A stretch of DNA of 34,706 nt from Bradyrhizobium hipponense (GTDB lineage Bacteria; Pseudomonadota; Alphaproteobacteria; Rhizobiales; Xanthobacteraceae). The position numbers were made by a program, and so were the translations under genes. Positions 31,969 to 34,706 of the stretch are shown here, piece after piece (within the stretch, counting starts at the first letter, position 1; every line of letters begins with the position of its first letter). The stretch lies in contig NZ_VSTH01000146.1 of assembly GCF_008123965.1 (NCBI RefSeq), forward strand, positions 1 through 34,706. Reading direction: 5' to 3'. A model generated the notes under the pieces. The model had not been told where the DNA came from, did no database searches, and saw only the letters and a program-made list of their open reading frames with translations.

Positions 31969-33019
31969 GAGCCGCTTCCCGTTTGGCCTCGGCCAGATCG
32001 CCGGTCATCATCTCGTCGACAAGCTGCGCAAAAGTCCGCCTCGGCTTCCAGCCGAGCATCTTCTGCGCCTTGCTGGCATCGCCGACGAGCAGATCGACCT
32101 CGGTCGGGCGGAAATAAGTCGGATCGATCTTCACCACTGTCTTACCGCTGATGGCATCGACGCCGGTCTCGTCGACGCCCTTCCCGCGCCATTCGATGCG
32201 GCGGCCGACATGAGCGAAGGACAGCTCCACCATCTCGCGCACCGAGCGCGTCTCGCCCGTGGCGAGCACGAAATCGTCGGGCTTGTCAGCCTGGAGGATC
32301 ATGTGCATGCCCTCGACGTAATCCCTGGCATGGCCCCAGTCGCGCTTGGCCTCGAGATTGCCGAGATAGAGCGTCTGCTCCAACCCAACCTCGATCCGGG
32401 AGACGCCGCGGGTGATCTTGCGGGTGACGAAGGTCTCGCCTCGGATCGGGCTCTCGTGGTTAAACAGGATGCCGTTGGACGCGAACATGCCATAGGCTTC
32501 GCGATAGTTCACCGTGATCCAGTAGCCATAGAGCTTGGCAACGCCGTAGGGCGAGCGAGGGTAGAACGGCGTGGTCTCTTTCTGGGGGATTTCCTGCACG
32601 AGGCCATAGAGCTCGGAAGTCGAGGCCTGGTAGAACCGCGTTTCCTTCTCCATGCCAAGGATACGGATCGCCTCCAGAAGCCGCAGCACGCCGATCGCAT
32701 CAGCGTTGGCGGTGTATTCCGGGCTCTCGAAGCTAACGGCCACGTGGCTCTGGGCGGCGAGATTGTAGATCTCGGTCGGCCTTATCTGTTGCACCAAGCG
32801 AATAAGGTTGGTCGAATCCGTCATGTCACCGTAGTGCATCAGGAAAGGCACGTACCCGACATGCGGGTCTTTGTAGAGATGGTCCACGCGCGCGGTGTTG
32901 AAGGACGACGAGCGCCGCTTGATGCCGTGCACGGTATAGCCTAACGACAGCAGATACTCGGCGAGATAGGCCCCGTCCTGACCCGTCACGCCGGTGATTA
33001 AAGCGACCCGTTTGGTCAT
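31949..33019 (-). CDS. gmd: GDP-mannose 4,6-dehydratase
   Basis: The 356-residue SDR dehydratase makes GDP-4-keto-6-deoxymannose from GDP-mannose. Motifs: GVTGQDGAYLAEYLLSLGY (10-28), GIKRRSSSFNTARVDHLY, the catalytic T134/E136 in YQASTSELYG, Y158 and K162 in YPRSPYGVAKLYGYW, and NHESPIRGETFVTRKIT. The length is standard. It is the first gene of the gmd-fcl operon and supplies the substrate of the enzyme encoded next. GC content and codon use look like the core region, in contrast to the degraded DNA on both sides. Confidence 0.95.
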   Translation of the reverse strand: MTKRVALITGVTGQDGAYLAEYLLSLGYTVHGIKRRSSSFNTARVDHLYKDPHVGYVPFLMHYGDMTDSTNLIRLVQQIRPTEIYNLAAQSHVAVSFESPEYTANADAIGVLRLLEAIRILGMEKETRFYQASTSELYGLVQEIPQKETTPFYPRSPYGVAKLYGYWITVNYREAYGMFASNGILFNHESPIRGETFVTRKITRGVSRIEVGLEQTLYLGNLEAKRDWGHARDYVEGMHMILQADKPDDFVLATGETRSVREMVELSFAHVGRRIEWRGKGVDETGVDAISGKTVVKIDPTYFRPTEVDLLVGDASKAQKMLGWKPRRTFAQLVDEMMTGDLAEAKREAAHGKRTV

Positions 33020-33539
33020 GGCCTACCTTGTTCCCGCGCAGGAGATAAAACAGGCGCGACGAGGCGCCAGCGAAGCATGTTCACGCACGTCTTCTTGGAC
33101 AGATCACCATTCGCACGTCAACCCCCTGGTCCCGGCGCCTGTCAAACGACTGCAAGCTGATCGGAAACGGTGACATGGCCAACCGACGGGACATTGGCCA
33201 GGTGGTCGCAGCCCGCCTTTCCCACTCGGCCTCCACGCGACTTCAGTTCCTCAACCTGCTATGGATGCACAGTCCCTCGTTCGTCGTCCCGGCCTAGAGG
33301 TTGCGTGAACCGCCGCGTTGTACCTACTTCGATATACCTTGAATTGATGGCATTTGTGGTTCCGCTAACTCTCCCCATTCCGGACTAGATACTGGTTCGC
33401 AGCCGAGAGAAGATTGGTTACGGCAAGAGGATCGTGGCCGCACTAGCTGTAAGCAGCAAGTGAGTCTCCGCAACCAAAACTTTCTTATGCCATCTGTCTC
33501 AGCTCTTTGGCTTCCCAAGCTATGCTGGCATTTGGATGA
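33020..33539. other. Upstream region of gmd, no gene seen
   Basis: I find no gene, no nod-box-like ATC-N9-GAT array and no strong palindrome here. Frames at about 33170-33388 and on the opposite strand lack ribosome sites and recognisable content. The gmd promoter should lie near 33020-33150; AGGAG at 33041-33045 is on the wrong strand to serve it. Confidence 0.4.
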
Positions 33540-33716
33540 TTAAAGCTCATCGGCAATATCCCAAGATCTGAGGAAAATCCCATAGAGCAGGGAGCGGTCA
33601 ACCGGAAGCCGCCCGGAAAGAATCACCTGACCGTCCGGAGTTATGTACCGCCATTGCGAAGCCCTTCTCGGATCGTAGAAGCGCCTAGGAGAATGGCTCG
33701 CCCACTCCAGAAGTGC
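33540..33716 (-). pseudogene. C-terminal remnant of an unknown protein
   Basis: After an in-frame TGA, the minus strand reads SALLEWASHSPRRFYDPRRA, then SQWRYITPDGQVILSGRLPV and DRSLLYGIFLRSWDIADEL before TAA at 33540. The mix of aromatic, proline and charged residues looks like a real domain end, yet no ATG precedes it. I do not recognise the family. It is probably the tail of a truncated gene in this decayed zone. Confidence 0.3.
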
Positions 33717-33781
33717 ACTTCATTGACAATGCTATCTAATTGCCCTTCTCATCGAGGGTCAGAAGTAACGCAACAAAGATT

Positions 33782-34600
33782 GATGGCAGGCGGAGCCATC
33801 GAAGCGGCCCTCGCCCGGGCTCAAGCTGGATTGACAAATCCCGAGAAGACACTGACTGCCGTGATCCGATCACCTTTCCCCCAGACGATCGAAGCTCCGG
33901 TATGCGTCCTTGGCCTCCGGCCTCGATATTGTCCGCAAGACGTTCAACCAGCGGAAGATCGCCACCATCTAGATCACCCCGATCGAGCAGCGCACCGGTC
34001 ACACCATCTTACTACCCTGCTTACCCCGCCTCCGGCGAGTTGATCTCCTCCGACCTGCTGGTCTGAGCCTCCAAGGCAGTCGAGGCGCGGCACCGGATGG
34101 GCTCGGCTGACCTATGCCCGCCGGTATGCCTTGTTCACATTGGATCTCGCCGGAGAGGCGATGGATGCGCCTGAGGTGGCCACAGCTGCGCCAGGAGCGA
34201 ACGGAAGGCCTACCAAGGTCATTTCTGAACCGGCCTCCGTCGAGCTCCTGGAACGGCTCCGGGGCGAGCTAGCCGCCCAGCAGGACGGTGACCGGCTACT
34301 TGCCTGGGCCAAGGTTGGCCTGCCGCTCAAGAACATTCTTCTGGAGGTCGACGCCCGTACCGTTGACGCGGCCTACAGAAGCGCATGAAGGAAGCTGTCC
34401 TCACCAATCTAGCCGAAGCAGACCAGCCGCCCGACCCAGTGAACGTTCCACTTATGGCCACCCAGCTTCCCGGCCCGGCATCCGACGAAGTTCACCCAGC
34501 TGATACTCAGCTTCAAAAGCGTGCCGAGCTCGCCATCCCAAAGGAGCCGCCCGCCGGCGAAGCAAGAGCCCTTGCTCATCCGCAGAAGGCTGCGTTGTTG
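33782..34600 (+). pseudogene. Decayed second copy of the ERF gene
   Basis: The DNA aligns along its length with the intact ERF gene. AALARAQAGLTNPEKTLTAV and IRSPFPQ match its N-terminus; a frameshift follows. In the matching frame CAG has become TAG (33970-33972, intact context TIQTT) and TGC has become TGA (34064-34066, intact context VCASK). Later LLAWAKVGLPLKNILLEVDA corresponds to LLAWARISLPLKNTLLEADA, and ELAIPKEPPAGEARALAHPQ to GLAFPKEPPRRRSKDHLAFI. Similarity fades near 34,600, before the HNH-like tail. No YqaJ copy precedes it. It is a relic of duplication or of an older related element. Confidence 0.85.
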
Positions 34601-34610
34601 TTTGCCTATC

Positions 34611-34706
34611 TTGGAAATCGAACGGGCAGTCGGAGTCGGCAACGTGAGCCGGCTCTTCATCGAATTGATCAACGGGCATTTCGACTGTATCCCTCCGTTG
34701 AGGGCC
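34611..34706 (+). other. Possible partial gene at the window edge
   Basis: From about 34611 one frame reads LEIERAVGVGNVSRLFIELI and NGHFDCIPPLRA to the window end. It has no visible start in the window and sits just past the ERF relic. It is too short to identify, and I note it only because it looks more protein-like than its surroundings. Confidence 0.2.

Noticed and set aside
33020..33200. Nod box upstream of gmd
   Set aside because: I searched by eye for spaced ATC-N9-GAT units and found none on the coding strand.
1..34706. CRISPR array, tRNA or rRNA genes
   Set aside because: No regularly spaced repeats and no tRNA- or rRNA-like segments were recognised; repeats found are dispersed palindromes only.

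Overview
ORGANISM. High GC, wobble-G/C codon use, large ABC importers paired with acyl-CoA ligases, and dispersed extragenic palindromes of the kind I know from Bradyrhizobium and relatives point to an alphaproteobacterium of the Nitrobacteraceae, most likely Bradyrhizobium. This comes from gene content and repeats; no rRNA or marker gene is present.

CORE PART (about 1-19,105). Left to right: a branched-chain-type solute-binding protein (minus strand) with a 12+12 bp palindromic operator candidate upstream; a small lipoprotein; purU; a uroporphyrinogen-III-synthase-type protein; then, on the minus strand, a Crp/Fnr regulator followed by a 1,109-residue zinc-ribbon/class III cyclase/AAA ATPase/TPR protein and a CxxC redoxin. 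Divergent from the Crp gene is a plus-strand operon: livG-type ATPase, FadD-like acyl-CoA ligase, livH- and livM-type permeases, livK-type binding protein and livF-type ATPase. An import-and-activate pathway for an organic acid is the natural reading. Hairpin repeats sit inside it before livH and between livK and livF. An AGE-family sugar epimerase and a PaaK-like adenylate-forming enzyme follow.

ACCESSORY PART (about 19,106 to the end). Coding density falls, and small unknown genes, broken genes and a transposase appear. It holds an ISNCY-type transposase, a Gpi18-like membrane glycosyltransferase, a GmhB-like phosphatase, a YqaJ exonuclease plus ERF annealing protein (with an HNH-like tail), GDP-mannose dehydratase and GDP-fucose synthase, and a decayed second ERF copy.

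MAIN DISCOVERY. Three genes are split and scattered between 20.1 and 26.4 kb: a ParB-domain DNA methyltransferase (three pieces), a small secreted protein (two pieces) and a DUF6788-like gene (two pieces). All pieces rejoin, exactly in frame, if just two nested inversions are undone: an outer one of about 6,009 bp (20,366-26,374, shared CTT at the ends) and an inner one of about 1,076 bp (24,902-25,977, shared CGCG). Undoing them yields proteins of 428, 109 (with one amber codon) and 114 residues. Each inversion cut two genes at once and swapped their halves. The reconstruction rests on direct reading of the sequence. The mechanism, and whether the inversions are real, reversible or an assembly/amplification artefact, is open.
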